Shown piece after piece: positions 23,976 to 33,458 of a DNA stretch of 64,000 nucleotides. The stretch is from contig NZ_CP033073.1 of assembly GCF_003675325.1 (NCBI RefSeq), forward strand, positions 7,316,001 to 7,380,000, in the 5' to 3' direction. The notes beneath the pieces were generated by a model, which did not search any database, was not told where the DNA came from, and saw only the letters and a program-made list of their open reading frames with translations. This DNA comes from Streptomyces dangxiongensis. Lineage in GTDB: Bacteria > Actinomycetota > Actinomycetes > Streptomycetales > Streptomycetaceae. How positions within the stretch are numbered: position 1 is the stretch's first letter; each line of letters begins with the position of its first letter. Both the position numbers and the translations under genes were made by a program.

Positions 23976-25298
23976 GTGAACCAGTCCCTGCCCGAGCAGC
24001 CCGCCGACGTCGTGGCCCGGCTGCGCGCCACCTTCGCAACCGGCCGCACCAAGTCCGTCGAGTGGCGCACCGGCCAGTTGCGCCGGCTGCGCGCGATGCT
24101 CACCGAGCGCGGTGCCGATCTCGCCGCCGCCCTCCACGCCGACCTCGGCAAGAGCGCCACCGAGGCCTACCGCACCGAGATCGACTTCACGGTCCGCGAG
24201 ATCGACCACACCCTGGCCCACCTCGACGAGTGGCTGCGCCCGGAGCCCGCGCCCGTCCCCGCGCACCTCGGCGACGACGCCACCGCCTGGACGCAGTACG
24301 ACCCGCTCGGCGTGGTCCTCGTCATCGCCCCCTGGAACTATCCGGCGCAGTTGCTGCTCGCCCCCGTGGTCGGCGCCCTGGCCTCGGGCAACGCGGTCGT
24401 CGCCAAGCCGAGCGAGGTGGCGCCCGCCACCTCGGCCGCGCTGGCCGAGCTGATCCCGGCCTACCTGGACACCGACGCGGTCGCCGTCGTCGAGGGTGGC
24501 GTCCCGGAGACCACGGCCTTGCTGGCGGAGCGCTTCGACCACATCTTCTACACCGGCAACGGCGCCGTCGGCCGCGTCGTCCTGCGGGCCGCCGCCGAGC
24601 ACCTCACCCCGGTCACCCTCGAACTCGGCGGCAAGTCACCGGTGTTCGTGGACCGCGGCACCGACCTGGACGTGGTCGCGGACCGGCTCGCCCGCGGCAA
24701 GTTCCTCAACGCCGGCCAGACCTGCGTCGCCCCCGACTACGTCCTGGCCGACCCGGAGACGGCCGCCGCGCTGGAGGCCGCGCTGGTCCGCGCCGTCGAG
24801 GCGCTGTTCGGCGCCGATCCGGCGCTCTCGCCGGAGTACGGCCGGATCATCAACGAGCGGCACTTCGACCGGCTGTCCGCCCTGCTCGGCTCGGGCCGCG
24901 TCGCGGTGGGCGGCACCCACGACCGGGCGGCCAGGTACATCGCGCCCACCGTCCTCGCCGACGTCGACCCGAAGGCGCCCGTCATGCAGGAGGAGATCTT
25001 CGGTCCGATCCTTCCCCTCGTCACCGTGGCCGGTCTCGACGAGGCCATCGCTTTCATCAACGACCGCGACAAGCCGCTCGCCCTGTACGTCTTCAGCGAG
25101 TCCGACGCGACCCGCCGGCGCATCGCAGCCGAAACCTCCTCCGGCGGTCTCGGACACGGCCTGCCCCTGGCCCACCTCACCGTCTCCGACCTGCCGTTCG
25201 GCGGGGTGGGGGAGAGTGGGACGGGCAGCTACCACGGCCGATACTCCATCGAGACGTTCAGCCACCGCAAGGCGGTCCTCGCCAAGCCGCTCGGCTGA
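23976..25298 (+). CDS. NAD(P)-dependent aldehyde dehydrogenase
   Basis: This is a 440-residue aldehyde dehydrogenase, closest in length and sequence to the class 3/fatty aldehyde group. It oxidises an aldehyde to its acid. The nucleotide-binding domain carries [35 protein letters not shown] and [10 protein letters not shown]. The catalytic pair is visible: Glu in [12 protein letters not shown] and Cys in [13 protein letters not shown]. The C-terminal [11 protein letters not shown] and [16 protein letters not shown] motifs are intact. The GTG at 23976 has AGCGAGG upstream. Its physiological aldehyde is unknown; it could handle aldehydes released by the alkanesulfonate monooxygenase nearby, but it has its own leader with a GntR-like site. 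Confidence 0.9.
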   Translation: MNQSLPEQPADVVARLRATFATGRTKSVEWRTGQLRRLRAMLTERGADLAAALHADLGKSATEAYRTEIDFTVREIDHTLAHLDEWLRPEPAPVPAHLGDDATAWTQYDPLGVVLVIAPWNYPAQLLLAPVVGALASGNAVVAKPSEVAPATSAALAELIPAYLDTDAVAVVEGGVPETTALLAERFDHIFYTGNGAVGRVVLRAAAEHLTPVTLELGGKSPVFVDRGTDLDVVADRLARGKFLNAGQTCVAPDYVLADPETAAALEAALVRAVEALFGADPALSPEYGRIINERHFDRLSALLGSGRVAVGGTHDRAARYIAPTVLADVDPKAPVMQEEIFGPILPLVTVAGLDEAIAFINDRDKPLALYVFSESDATRRRIAAETSSGGLGHGLPLAHLTVSDLPFGGVGESGTGSYHGRYSIETFSHRKAVLAKPLG

Positions 25299-25621
25299 AC
25301 GCCCCTTCGGGCCGGACGGGTGCGAAACCCCGCGGTGATCACCGACGCAGCCACCGCGCACGCCTCCGGCCCCTGACCGGGGCGCTGGGGATCGCACCCG
25401 TGGCCGCCGTACGGAACCGCCACTCCCTCGACGGCCGGCGGGTTCCGGGCCACTGACGGCCGGCGCCGGTACCGGTTCACTCGGCGCGGCCCGCGCGGTG
25501 GGTGCGGACCGCGCCGACAGGCGGCGCCGGGCCTGCGGTGACGCGCGTAGAACAGAGACTGGCGTCCGTCGCGTTTTACGTATAACCTCACCCGCTAACC
25601 ACCCCCCGCCGGAAGGTCACG
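25299..25621. other. Intergenic region with promoter of the VOC/adenosine deaminase genes
   Basis: I see no gene in these 323 bp. Most of it is GC-rich without clear hairpins. The last 50 bp include the palindrome at 25573-25586, whose TATAAC end could also be a -10 box for the VOC gene. Confidence 0.35.
25573..25586. promoter_or_regulatory. Near-perfect palindrome before VOC gene
   Basis: GTTTTACGTATAAC is symmetric at 12 of 14 positions (GTTnTACGTAnAAC) and lies 36 bp before the VOC gene start. A/T-rich dyads like this stand out in such a GC-rich genome and usually bind TetR- or GntR-type repressors. It overlaps the likely -10 region. Confidence 0.4.
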
Positions 25622-26014
25622 ATGCGCCGCCTCGCCCTGGTCACCCTCGTCGTCGACGACTACGACGAGGCCGTCCGCTTCTACACCGGGGCCCTGGGCT
25701 TCCGTCTCGCCGAGGACGCCCCGCGCCCCGACGGCTCCCGCTGGGTCGTCGTGGAACCCGGCGGCGACGGACCCGGCACCGGGCTGCTCCTGGCCCGCGC
25801 CAAGGACGACGAGCAGCAGGCCCGGGTCGGCGACCAGACCGGCGGACGCGTCGGTTTCTTCCTGCACACCGACGACTTCGCCCGCGACCACGCCCGGATG
25901 GCCGCCGCCGGTGTGACCTTCCTGGAGGAGCCTCGCCACGAGCCGTACGGCACGGTCGCGGTCTTCCAGGACCTGTACGGCAACCGCTGGGACCTGCTCC
26001 AGCCCGCCGCCTGA
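25622..26014 (+). CDS. VOC family (glyoxalase/bleomycin resistance fold) protein
   Basis: This is a 130-residue protein of the vicinal oxygen chelate superfamily with two beta-alpha-beta-beta-beta modules. It begins with [26 protein letters not shown], in which the first metal-ligand position is not a histidine, and ends with a [21 protein letters not shown] module in which an aspartate or asparagine replaces the usual glutamate. The metal site is thus uncertain and the protein may be a non-catalytic binder or use another ligand set. GGAAGG precedes the ATG. It lies 86 bp upstream of adenosine deaminase on the same strand, possibly co-transcribed. Confidence 0.85.
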   Translation: MRRLALVTLVVDDYDEAVRFYTGALGFRLAEDAPRPDGSRWVVVEPGGDGPGTGLLLARAKDDEQQARVGDQTGGRVGFFLHTDDFARDHARMAAAGVTFLEEPRHEPYGTVAVFQDLYGNRWDLLQPAA

Positions 26015-26100
26015 TCCTCCCGCGACCGCTGGGGCCTGCTCCAGGCGCCGCGCGACCCTCCCGCCTCCCTGTCGAACCACCTGCCGAGGAAAGCCCTGCC

Positions 26101-27171
26101 ATGACCGCGTCCCCTGTCGACACCGAGACCCTCCGCCGGCTGCCCAAGGCCGTCCTGCACGACCACCTCGACGGCGGCCTGCGCCCCGCCACCGTCGTCG
26201 AACTCGCGGAGGCGGTCGGCCACACCCTGCCCACCACCGACCCCGAGGAGCTGGCCGCCTGGTACTTCGACGCCGCCAACTCCGGTGACCTGGTCCGCTA
26301 CATAGCCACCTTCGAGCACACCCTCGCCGTCATGCAGACCCGTGAGGGCCTGCTGCGCACCGCCGAGGAGTACGTCCTCGACCTGGCCGCCGACGGTGTG
26401 GTCTACGCCGAGGTGCGCTACGCGCCCGAGCTGAACGTGAACGGCGGCCTGAAGCTGCCGGAGGTCGTGGAGACGGTGCAGGAGGGCCTGGCCGCCGGTA
26501 TGGCCAAGGCCGCCGCGGCCGGCACCCCGGTCCGCGTCGGCACCCTGCTGTGCGGCATGCGGATGTTCGACCGGGTCCGCGAGGCCGCCGACCTGGCCGT
26601 CGCCTACCGCGACGCCGGTGTCGTCGGCTTCGACATCGCCGGCGCGGAGGACGGCTTCCCGCCCGCCGACCACCTCGCCGCCTTCGAGCACCTGCGCCGC
26701 GAGAGCGTGCCCTTCACCATCCACGCCGGCGAGGCGCACGGCCTGCCCAGCATCCACCAGGCCCTCCAGGTGTGCGGCGCCCAGCGCATCGGCCACGGTG
26801 TGCGCCTCACCGAGGACATCGTGGACGGCAAGCTCGGCCGCCTCGCCTCCTGGGTCCGCGACCGCCGGATCGCGCTGGAGATGTGCCCCACCTCCAACCT
26901 CCAGACCGGCTGCGCCACCTCGATCGCCGAGCACCCGATCACCGTCCTGAAGGACCTGGGCTTCCGGGTCACCCTGAACACCGACAACCGTCTGGTGTCG
27001 GGTACGACGATGACCCGCGAGATGGCCCTGCTGGTCGAGCAGGCCGGCTGGACCGTCGAGGACCTGCGCACGGTCACGGTGAACGCCCTCAAGAGCGCGT
27101 TCATCCCGTTCGACGAGCGCAAGGCCCTCATCGAGGACGTGGTCCTGCCGGGTTACGCGGCCGCGCTCTGA
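26101..27171 (+). CDS. add: Adenosine deaminase
   Basis: This is a 356-residue adenosine deaminase that converts adenosine to inosine in purine salvage. The metal-dependent amidohydrolase barrel is complete: HDHLDGG (His20, His22, zinc ligands), TIHAGEAHG with the zinc His and catalytic Glu, IGHGVRL, and TLNTDNR with the final Asp pair. The [10 protein letters not shown] segment is also family-typical. Length is normal. GAGGAAAG lies 8 bases before the ATG. Its last 19 bp overlap the end of a convergent DinB gene, an unusual degree of convergent overlap. Streptomyces often have several adenosine deaminase genes; I cannot say which copy this is. Confidence 0.93.
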   Translation: MTASPVDTETLRRLPKAVLHDHLDGGLRPATVVELAEAVGHTLPTTDPEELAAWYFDAANSGDLVRYIATFEHTLAVMQTREGLLRTAEEYVLDLAADGVVYAEVRYAPELNVNGGLKLPEVVETVQEGLAAGMAKAAAAGTPVRVGTLLCGMRMFDRVREAADLAVAYRDAGVVGFDIAGAEDGFPPADHLAAFEHLRRESVPFTIHAGEAHGLPSIHQALQVCGAQRIGHGVRLTEDIVDGKLGRLASWVRDRRIALEMCPTSNLQTGCATSIAEHPITVLKDLGFRVTLNTDNRLVSGTTMTREMALLVEQAGWTVEDLRTVTVNALKSAFIPFDERKALIEDVVLPGYAAAL

Positions 27172-27668
27172 AGCATCCCCTTGAGGTAGGCGGCCTGTCC
27201 GACGTGCTGGAGATCGTCGGACAGGACGCTCACCAGGCGGGTCCCGAGTGTCACCGGGGGGTCCCAGCGCTCGTCCACGACCCGTTCCAGGTCCTTGGCG
27301 GCCAGGGAGCGCAGGGCGTCGAGGGTCTGCGCGTGGACGGCGTCGTAGTACCCGGTGAGCAGTCCGGCCGACTCGACCCGTACCTTCGCGACCTCGGCGG
27401 GGCTGTGCCCGTAGCCGGTGTCGTGCCGGGGCAGACCGAGGCCGAACCGCTTCTCCCAGTCCTGGGAGAGCCACACCTGGTCGAGGCCGAAGGCGTCGGC
27501 CACGTGGTCGTCCTGCACCCGGGTCAGGTGCCAGACGAGCCAGGCGACGGTGTTGGCGTCCGGGGCCGGCCGGTGGTGCAGCTCGTCCGGGCCGAGACCG
27601 TCGAGGACGGCATGGACTTCTTCCCGGACGCGGCCGTAGCCGTCGATGAGGATGTCCTTGGCATGCAT
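27153..27668 (-). CDS. DinB/DUF664 family protein
   Basis: This is a 171-residue four-helix-bundle protein of the DinB superfamily (DUF664/mycothiol-dependent maleylpyruvate isomerase-like). The metal-binding histidines appear in [13 protein letters not shown] and in the C-terminal [16 protein letters not shown], the usual three-His arrangement. Such proteins often act as thiol-dependent transferases with mycothiol or bacillithiol in high-GC bacteria. The second ATG (27668) is taken as start. Its 3' end overlaps the adenosine deaminase gene by 19 bp on the opposite strand. Substrate unknown. Confidence 0.85.
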   Translation of the reverse strand: MHAKDILIDGYGRVREEVHAVLDGLGPDELHHRPAPDANTVAWLVWHLTRVQDDHVADAFGLDQVWLSQDWEKRFGLGLPRHDTGYGHSPAEVAKVRVESAGLLTGYYDAVHAQTLDALRSLAAKDLERVVDERWDPPVTLGTRLVSVLSDDLQHVGQAAYLKGMLQSAAA

Positions 27669-27747
27669 ACCGTCCACCCTCGCAAATCACCGCCGCCCGC
27701 GCGTGCCGAATGCCGCTTCCGTGGCCGCCCGGTGAGCCGGTCACCGG

Positions 27748-28662
27748 TCAGCCCGGCCGGAACCCGTCCACGGACGGAGCCGGCTCGCCCGTCTCCAGGA
27801 GGGTGACCAGGGCGCGGGCGGCGGGACTGGTGGCCCCTTCCGGCGGCAGCAGCGCGACGGTCTCGTACCGCGTGTCGCCCACACCCTTCAGCGGCAGCGC
27901 GGCGAGCGCCGGCCGCTTGTGCCGGAAGTGCCGGGGGACGACGGCGACGCCGAGGTTCTCGTCCACCAGGTCCAGCAGACTGTGCACGTCGTTGACCTCC
28001 AGTGCGACCGTGCGCCGGACGCCGGCCGCGGCGAACGCGGTGTCGGTGGTGCGGCGCGGCCCCCAGTCGGGGTGGAAGTCGACGAAGACCTCGCCGGCGA
28101 GATCGGCGGGGCCCGGCACGGCCCCGGCCGGGGCGAGCCGGTGGCTGGGGTGGCACAGCACGGTCATCGGCTCGCTGGTCAGGGACACCGAACGGAGCTG
28201 GTCGGTGTCGGCCTGAGTGCGGTAGGCGAACGCCAGGTCGAGCCGCCCGGCCGCGACCTCCTCGGCCAGCGCCCCCGAGCCGGCCTGCCGCAGCCGGATC
28301 TCCACATCGGGGTGGCGGCCCCGGAAGGCGGCGAGCAGCCCGGCCACATGCACCCCGGCGATGCACTGCTCGGTGCCGAGCGCCAGCGTGCCGCGCAGCA
28401 CGCCCTGCACCGCCGCCACCGCCTCGTGCGCTGAGCGCACCTGCGCCAGGATCCGCTCGGCCTCCGCCAGCAGTGCGCGCCCGGCCTCCGTCAGGGTGAC
28501 CCGGCGGGTGGTGCGCACGAACAGCGGCGCCCGCAGTTCCCGCTCCAGCGCCCTGATCGACGCCGACAGACCCGACTGGGAGACCATCAGACGTTCGGCG
28601 GCCCGGGTGAAGTGCTGGTCCTCGGCGACCGCGACGAAGTGCTGGAGATGGCGCAGTTCCAT
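27748..28662 (-). CDS. LysR family transcriptional regulator
   Basis: This is a 304-residue LysR regulator. It starts with the standard [44 protein letters not shown]-type helix-turn-helix, which fixes the ATG at 28662; the upstream extension is not typical. The substrate-binding domain follows ([21 protein letters not shown]). It is divergent from an aldo/keto reductase gene with 112 bp between, so regulation of that gene is the obvious hypothesis. The A/T-rich TCGGATTCTTCTGTTGG near 28690 lies between them and probably contains the shared promoter region. Confidence 0.88.
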   Translation of the reverse strand: [304 protein letters not shown]

Positions 28663-28774
28663 GATTGAGCAGCCTAGCCGCTGAATCCCATCGGATTCTT
28701 CTGTTGGACCGCTGCCCGGACCCCGGGCAAGAGTGGGAGCCGGTAGATCTCTTGCCAACCCCTCTGGAGTCGCG

Positions 28775-29767
28775 TTGTACACCGCACACCCCGACCGTTA
28801 CGCCGACATGCCCTACCGGCGCACCGGACGCAGCGGCCTGAAACTCCCCGCGCTGTCGCTCGGCCTGTGGCACAACTTCGGGCCCGACCGTCCCGTCGAG
28901 ACCCAGCGCGCCATCCTGCGCCGCGCCTTCGACCTCGGCGTCACCCACTTCGACCTGGCCAACAACTACGGCCCGCCGCCCGGCGCCGCCGAGTCCGCGC
29001 TCGGCGAGGCCCTCCGGGCGGATCTCGCGCCGTACCGCGACGAACTGGTGATCTCCACCAAGGCCGGCTATCTGATGTGGCCCGGCCCGTACGGCGAGTG
29101 GGGCTCGCGCAAGTACCTGCTGTCCTCGCTGGACCAGAGTCTGACGCGCCTGGGCCTGGACCACGTCGACATCTTCTACTCGCACCGCCCCGACCCGGAC
29201 ACTCCGCTGGAGGAGACGATGGGCGCCCTGCACACGGCGGTGCAGCAGGGCAAGGCGCTCTACGTCGGCATCTCCAACTACTCCGCCGAGCAGACCCGCG
29301 AGGCCGCCCGCATCCTGGCCGGCCTCGGCACCCCGCTCCTCATCCACCAGCCGCGCTACTCGATGCTCGACCGGCGTCCCGAGGACGAGGGGCTGTTCGA
29401 CGCCCTGGACGAGATCCGGGCCGGCTCCATCGCGTACTCCCCGCTGGAGCAGGGCCTGCTCACGGGCCGCTACCTCGACGGCATCCCCGAGGACTCCCGG
29501 GCCGCGAGCGACAGCCCCTTCCTGAACTCCGACGCGGTCACCGAGGACCTCGTCGCCCGGCTGCGCGCGCTGAACGAGATCGCCGCCTCCCGCGGACAGA
29601 CCCTGGCCCAGCTCGCCCTGGCCTGGGTGCTGCGCGGCGGCCGGGTCACCTCCGCACTGGTCGGCGCGAGCAGCCCGCGGCAGCTCGAGGACAGCGTCGG
29701 CGCCATCCGGAACCTGGACTTCGACGCGGCGGAACTGGCCCGGATCGACGCGATCGTCCGGCCGTAA
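28775..29767 (+). CDS. Aldo/keto reductase (YghZ/GpR-like)
   Basis: This is a 330-residue NADPH-dependent aldo/keto reductase resembling the YghZ/L-glyceraldehyde-3-phosphate reductase group (AKR14). The barrel carries the catalytic residues in FDLANNYGPPPG (Asp, Tyr), STKAGY (Lys) and VDIFYSHRPD (His). The family-specific YTAHPDRYADMPYRRTGRSGLKLPALSLGLWHNFG opens the protein, which supports a TTG start at 28775 with GGAG 7 bases upstream. Such enzymes detoxify methylglyoxal and related aldehydes. The divergent LysR gene probably controls it. Confidence 0.9.
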   Translation: MYTAHPDRYADMPYRRTGRSGLKLPALSLGLWHNFGPDRPVETQRAILRRAFDLGVTHFDLANNYGPPPGAAESALGEALRADLAPYRDELVISTKAGYLMWPGPYGEWGSRKYLLSSLDQSLTRLGLDHVDIFYSHRPDPDTPLEETMGALHTAVQQGKALYVGISNYSAEQTREAARILAGLGTPLLIHQPRYSMLDRRPEDEGLFDALDEIRAGSIAYSPLEQGLLTGRYLDGIPEDSRAASDSPFLNSDAVTEDLVARLRALNEIAASRGQTLAQLALAWVLRGGRVTSALVGASSPRQLEDSVGAIRNLDFDAAELARIDAIVRP

Positions 29768-29872
29768 CGCGGGGCCGGGGGAGGGCCGCGGCGACGGCCG
29801 AGCCGTTCGCGCGGACGCCCCACCACTCGCCCCCCGGCGCCCCGCCGTACGCGGCCCGCACCCGCCGGACGC

Positions 29873-29903
29873 CGGCCCGCACCGACCCCGTCGGTGCGGG
29901 CCG
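29873..29903. terminator. Strong bidirectional terminator
   Basis: A perfect 14-bp stem (29873-29886 with 29890-29903) has a three-base CCC loop. It sits between the convergent aldo/keto reductase and SnoaL-like genes and should stop transcription from both sides. It is the longest perfect hairpin I noticed in the window. Confidence 0.8.
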
Positions 29904-29922
29904 TTCCCGTGCGCCGGTGGCG

Positions 29923-30306
29923 TCAGGCGGCGGCCGGCACCCGGTCCAGGAACCCCAGCACCTGCCGGATGCGGCCCTCGTCGTCCAGCGTGATCACGTC
30001 GAACCCGGCCACCGGTGCCGAGCCGTCGGCCTCGTTCACCAGCTCCCAGGCGAAGCGCGCGGTGTCGTGGTGGCCGTCGACCGCTCCGAGCGGGCGGAAC
30101 ACGAAGCCGGGGAACTGCGAGTGGGCCGCCGCGATCACGGCCGCGATCCCCTCGTGCCCGCGGACGTCGGTGAGGGGGTCGGTGTAGCCGCCGTCCACGG
30201 CCCACGCGGCGGCGACGGCCTTCTCGACGGCCTCCGGCCCGGTGGCGTTCCAGGCCTCGAAGTAACGGGCGGCGGCGTTCTCGTGACGGTCGGTGTGCAC
30301 GGTCAT
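29923..30306 (-). CDS. SnoaL-like/NTF2-fold protein
   Basis: This is a 127-residue protein of the NTF2/SnoaL-like cone fold. Typical features are the N-terminal helix pair (ENAAARYFEAWNATGPEAVEKAV), GYTDPLTDVRGHEGIAAVI, and the strand ARFAWELVNEADG followed by GFDVITLDDEGRIRQVLGFLD. Members act as cyclases, isomerases or simple ligand binders; which applies here cannot be told. GGAGGA lies before ATG 30306. It ends just right of the strong terminator. There is no polyketide gene nearby, so a biosynthetic role is not supported. Confidence 0.82.
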   Translation of the reverse strand: MTVHTDRHENAAARYFEAWNATGPEAVEKAVAAAWAVDGGYTDPLTDVRGHEGIAAVIAAAHSQFPGFVFRPLGAVDGHHDTARFAWELVNEADGSAPVAGFDVITLDDEGRIRQVLGFLDRVPAAA

Positions 30307-30622
30307 GGCGAAGCGTCCTCCATCGAGGTCGTCTGTGCTGGTCAGGTCCCGGATCCGGGATTCGCCGATCCGGTGTGACCACCATGCCGCGGGACCGGGG
30401 GAGGGGTCGATTACCTCCGGAGTCATACCGTCGCCGCCGTACAGCCCGGCTCATTCCGGCCGAAACGGACGGTGAATATGCCAACAGACTGGCCGGAAAG
30501 GCATGGTGACAGTGTTTTGGGAGTGGCGATACTCGAAGGTCAGGGGGCACTTCACCGCACAGGAGCCGCACGGGGAGCGAGAGGCCGGACCGGCAGTCAG
30601 CGAGGCGACCGGGGAGTGAGAC
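30307..30622. other. Divergent intergenic region
   Basis: There is no gene in these 316 bp. An inverted repeat CCGGATC (30351-30357) / GATCCGG (30367-30373 region) lies upstream of the SnoaL-like gene. A less GC-rich stretch with GATACT near 30530 may be a -10 box for the small protein gene on the right. Confidence 0.3.
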
Positions 30623-31033
30623 GTGCACGACGAGTTCCTGTGCCATGTCACGGCGTACGGAATCTGTGACGGGCGGCGCATCGGCGTACCGCTCGGCACC
30701 TACCGGGCGCCGACGCTGGCGCTGGCGCTGTGGTGGCTTCGGGACCGGGCGTCCTGGATCGCCGAGCGGCTGGACCCGAGCCCGCAGGACCCCGCCTTCC
30801 CCGCGGGCGCGCTGGTGCCGGTCGCGGTCACGGTGGCCGACGTCCCGGCCCTGCTGCGCTCCTGGTGCGCCGACGACGCCCGTCAGGAGCGGGCCGCCGA
30901 CGAACTGGCGGACGGCCGGCTGGTCCGGATCGCCGCGAGTGACGACACCACGGAGTACGAGCTGCTCGCCGAGTCCGTCGACGCCCTGCGGATGCAGCGC
31001 GCCGGCCCGGGACTCGTCCTGCCCGTCGCCTGA
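30623..31033 (+). CDS. Hypothetical protein
   Basis: This is a 136-residue soluble protein that I do not recognise. It begins with a GTG preceded by GGGGAGTGAG. The N-terminal third has a beta-rich feel (FLCHVTAYGICDGRRIGVPLGTYRAPTLALALWWL), the middle is alanine-rich helix (DDARQERAADELADG), and the end is a short strand. It lies 73 bp upstream of the FHA-ABC transporter gene on the same strand, but that gene seems to have its own leaderless promoter, so joint function is only possible. Confidence 0.6.
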   Translation: MHDEFLCHVTAYGICDGRRIGVPLGTYRAPTLALALWWLRDRASWIAERLDPSPQDPAFPAGALVPVAVTVADVPALLRSWCADDARQERAADELADGRLVRIAASDDTTEYELLAESVDALRMQRAGPGLVLPVA

Positions 31034-31092
31034 CACGTGTCCGCGCCCCCCCCGGCCGCCCACGTCGAGGCGCGCCCAGATGGGCGAATCGG

Positions 31093-31106
31093 TAGAATTC
31101 AGGTCA
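31093..31106 (+). promoter_or_regulatory. -10 box for a leaderless FHA-ABC transcript
   Basis: TAGAAT at 31093-31098 lies 7 bases before the ATG at 31106, with no Shine-Dalgarno sequence in between. This spacing puts the transcript start on or next to the start codon. No convincing -35 is seen, which may mean an alternative sigma factor or an activator. Confidence 0.4.
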
Positions 31107-33445
31107 TGGTGGAGCGGCCGGTCGGTCCGACTGCGCCCGACATCGTCCTGGAGACCGACACCGGCTCCACGGTGATGAGTCCGGGCCACGACTACCACGT
31201 CGGACGCGACCCCTTGAGCGACATCGTCCTTGACGATGCCCGGGTCTCATGGCACCACGCCGTGCTCCGGGCCGACGACGGTCACTGGACCCTGGCCGAC
31301 GAGCACAGCACCAACGGCACCTACACCGAGGGCCGCCGGATCCAGGAGTGCGGGATCCGGCCCGGCGACGAGATCCGCTTCGGCAACCCCGCCGACGGCC
31401 CCCGGGCCCACCTGGTCCGCCCCCCGGAACCCGATCCGGACCGCCCCTCCGCGGTGTCCCTGCCCGAGCTGACCGGCACCTTCCGCCGGCCCGCCGGCGT
31501 CCGCCCGCTGCCCGAACGCACCATCCGCATCGGCCGGGCCCCCGACAACGACCAGGTCGTGCACGACCTGATCGTCTCCCGCCGGCACGCCGAACTGCGC
31601 GCCCGCGCGGACGGCACGTACGAGATCGCCGACCTCGGCAGCCACAACGGCACCTACCTCAACGGCCGGCCCGTCACCCGGGCCCCCGTCGGCCCCGGGG
31701 ACATCATCGGCATCGGTCACTCCGCGTTCTGCCTGGTCGGCGGCGAACTCCAGGAGTACGTCGACACCGGCGAGGTCTCCCTCGACGTCCAGGACCTCAC
31801 CGTCACCGTCGACCGCGGCCGCAAGGTCCTGCTGGACAACGTGTCCTTCCCGGTGGGGGAGAAGTGCCTGCTCGCCGTCGTAGGACCGAGCGGCGCCGGC
31901 AAGTCCACGCTGCTGGGCGCCCTGACCGGGCAGCGCCCCGCCGACCGCGGCACCGTCCTGTACGACGGCCGCGACCTGTACCGCGACTACGCGGAACTGC
32001 GCCAGCGCATCGGGCTGGTCCCGCAGGACGACATCCTGCACCCCCAGCTCTCCGTCCGGGCCGCTCTCGGCTACGCCGCCGAACTGCGCTTCCCCGAGGA
32101 CACCGTGCGGAGCGAGCGGCGCGCCCGGGTGGACGAGGTCATGCGGGAACTCGGCCTGGAGCAGCGCGCCGGCCAGCCCGTGCACAGCCTCTCCGGCGGG
32201 CAGCGCAAACGCGTCAGCGTGGCCCTGGAGCTGCTCACCAAGCCGTCCCTGCTCTTCCTGGACGAGCCGACCTCCGGCCTGGACCCCGGCATGGACCGCT
32301 CGGTGATGCACATGCTGCGCGACCTCGCCGACGACGGCCGCACCGTCATCGTGGTCACGCACAGCGTCCTGAGCCTCGACGTCTGCGACCGGCTCCTCGT
32401 CCTCGCCCCGGGCGGCCGGGTGGCCTACTACGGGCCGCCCGGCGGCACCCTCGCCTTCCTCGGTGCCGACCAGTGGCCGGAGGCCTTCGAGGCGTTCGAC
32501 CGCGACCCGGACCGGGACTGGGCCGGGGAGTACCGCGAGTCGCCGCTCCACCGCCGCTACGTCACCGAGGCCACCGCCCAGCCCCACCACCCCGGCCCGA
32601 CCACCCTCACCCCGTCGCCGCCGCCCCGCCCGCGCAGCCGGAGCGCCCAGCTCGGCACCCTGATCCGCCGGTACACGGCCGTCCTGAGCGCCGACCGCAC
32701 CTTCCTGTTCGTCATGATCGCCCTGCCGTTCGTGATGGGCGCCATGGCCCGCGCCCTGAGCGAAGGCGCACTCACCCGGAGCACCGCCACCAACGTGCTG
32801 CTCATCCTGTGCGTCGGCGCCGTGCTCACCGGCGCCGCCAACGCGGTGCGCGAACTGGTCAAGGAACGCGTCGTCTACCGGCGCGAACGCGCCGTCGGCC
32901 TGTCCAGATCCGCCTACGTGATGTCCAAGGTGGTGGTGCTCGGCACGGTCACGGTCGCCCAGGCCGTCGTGCTCACCCTGGTCGCCCTGCTCGGCATCCC
33001 CCTGAACGCCCCCGGCGGCAGGGGCGTCCTGCTGCCGCCGCTCGCCGAGATCACCCTGGCCGTCGCCCTGCTGGCGTTCACGGCGATGATGCTCGGCCTG
33101 GTGGTCTCCGCGCTGGTGCCCAAGGAGGAGGTGACGATGCCGTTGCTGGTACTGCTCGCCATCGTCCAGGTCGTCTTCTGCGGCGCCCTGCTCCACCTGA
33201 ACGGCACGCCCGGCCTGGCACCGCTGTCCTGGCTCGTCCCCTCCCGCTGGGCGTTCGGCGCCATGGTCGGCACCGTGGGACCGGCCCGGGTCATGCCCGC
33301 CGCACAGGCCACCGACCGCCTGCTCCGGCACACCGCGGGCAGTTGGCTGCTCGACCTGGGCATGCTGCTGGTGCTGTCCGCGCTCTGCGGGTTCGCGGTC
33401 GCCCGGCTGCTGCGCCGGCAGGAGCCGGCCGTGATGCGGAAGTAG
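31106..33445 (+). CDS. Double-FHA ABC exporter (ABCG-like half-transporter)
   Basis: This is a 779-residue fusion. Two forkhead-associated domains come first (about residues 20-95 and 130-210), each with the phosphothreonine-binding GRDPLSD/GRAPDND loop, SWHHA/SRRHAEL and N-G-T (NGTYTEG, NGTYLNG). The ATPase domain follows (about 225-430) with Walker A GPSGAGKST, signature LSGGQRKRVS, Walker B LLFLDEP and switch His (VTHS). Six membrane helices of the ABC-2 type occupy about 545-770. This layout is like Rv1747 of Mycobacterium, an FHA-regulated exporter phosphorylated by Ser/Thr kinases. A kinase gene lies two genes downstream in the same direction, so phosphorylation-dependent control of export is likely. 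The exported compound is unknown. Confidence 0.92.
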   Translation: MVERPVGPTAPDIVLETDTGSTVMSPGHDYHVGRDPLSDIVLDDARVSWHHAVLRADDGHWTLADEHSTNGTYTEGRRIQECGIRPGDEIRFGNPADGPRAHLVRPPEPDPDRPSAVSLPELTGTFRRPAGVRPLPERTIRIGRAPDNDQVVHDLIVSRRHAELRARADGTYEIADLGSHNGTYLNGRPVTRAPVGPGDIIGIGHSAFCLVGGELQEYVDTGEVSLDVQDLTVTVDRGRKVLLDNVSFPVGEKCLLAVVGPSGAGKSTLLGALTGQRPADRGTVLYDGRDLYRDYAELRQRIGLVPQDDILHPQLSVRAALGYAAELRFPEDTVRSERRARVDEVMRELGLEQRAGQPVHSLSGGQRKRVSVALELLTKPSLLFLDEPTSGLDPGMDRSVMHMLRDLADDGRTVIVVTHSVLSLDVCDRLLVLAPGGRVAYYGPPGGTLAFLGADQWPEAFEAFDRDPDRDWAGEYRESPLHRRYVTEATAQPHHPGPTTLTPSPPPRPRSRSAQLGTLIRRYTAVLSADRTFLFVMIALPFVMGAMARALSEGALTRSTATNVLLILCVGAVLTGAANAVRELVKERVVYRRERAVGLSRSAYVMSKVVVLGTVTVAQAVVLTLVALLGIPLNAPGGRGVLLPPLAEITLAVALLAFTAMMLGLVVSALVPKEEVTMPLLVLLAIVQVVFCGALLHLNGTPGLAPLSWLVPSRWAFGAMVGTVGPARVMPAAQATDRLLRHTAGSWLLDLGMLLVLSALCGFAVARLLRRQEPAVMRK

Positions 33446-33458
33446 GTGCACCCCCCCG

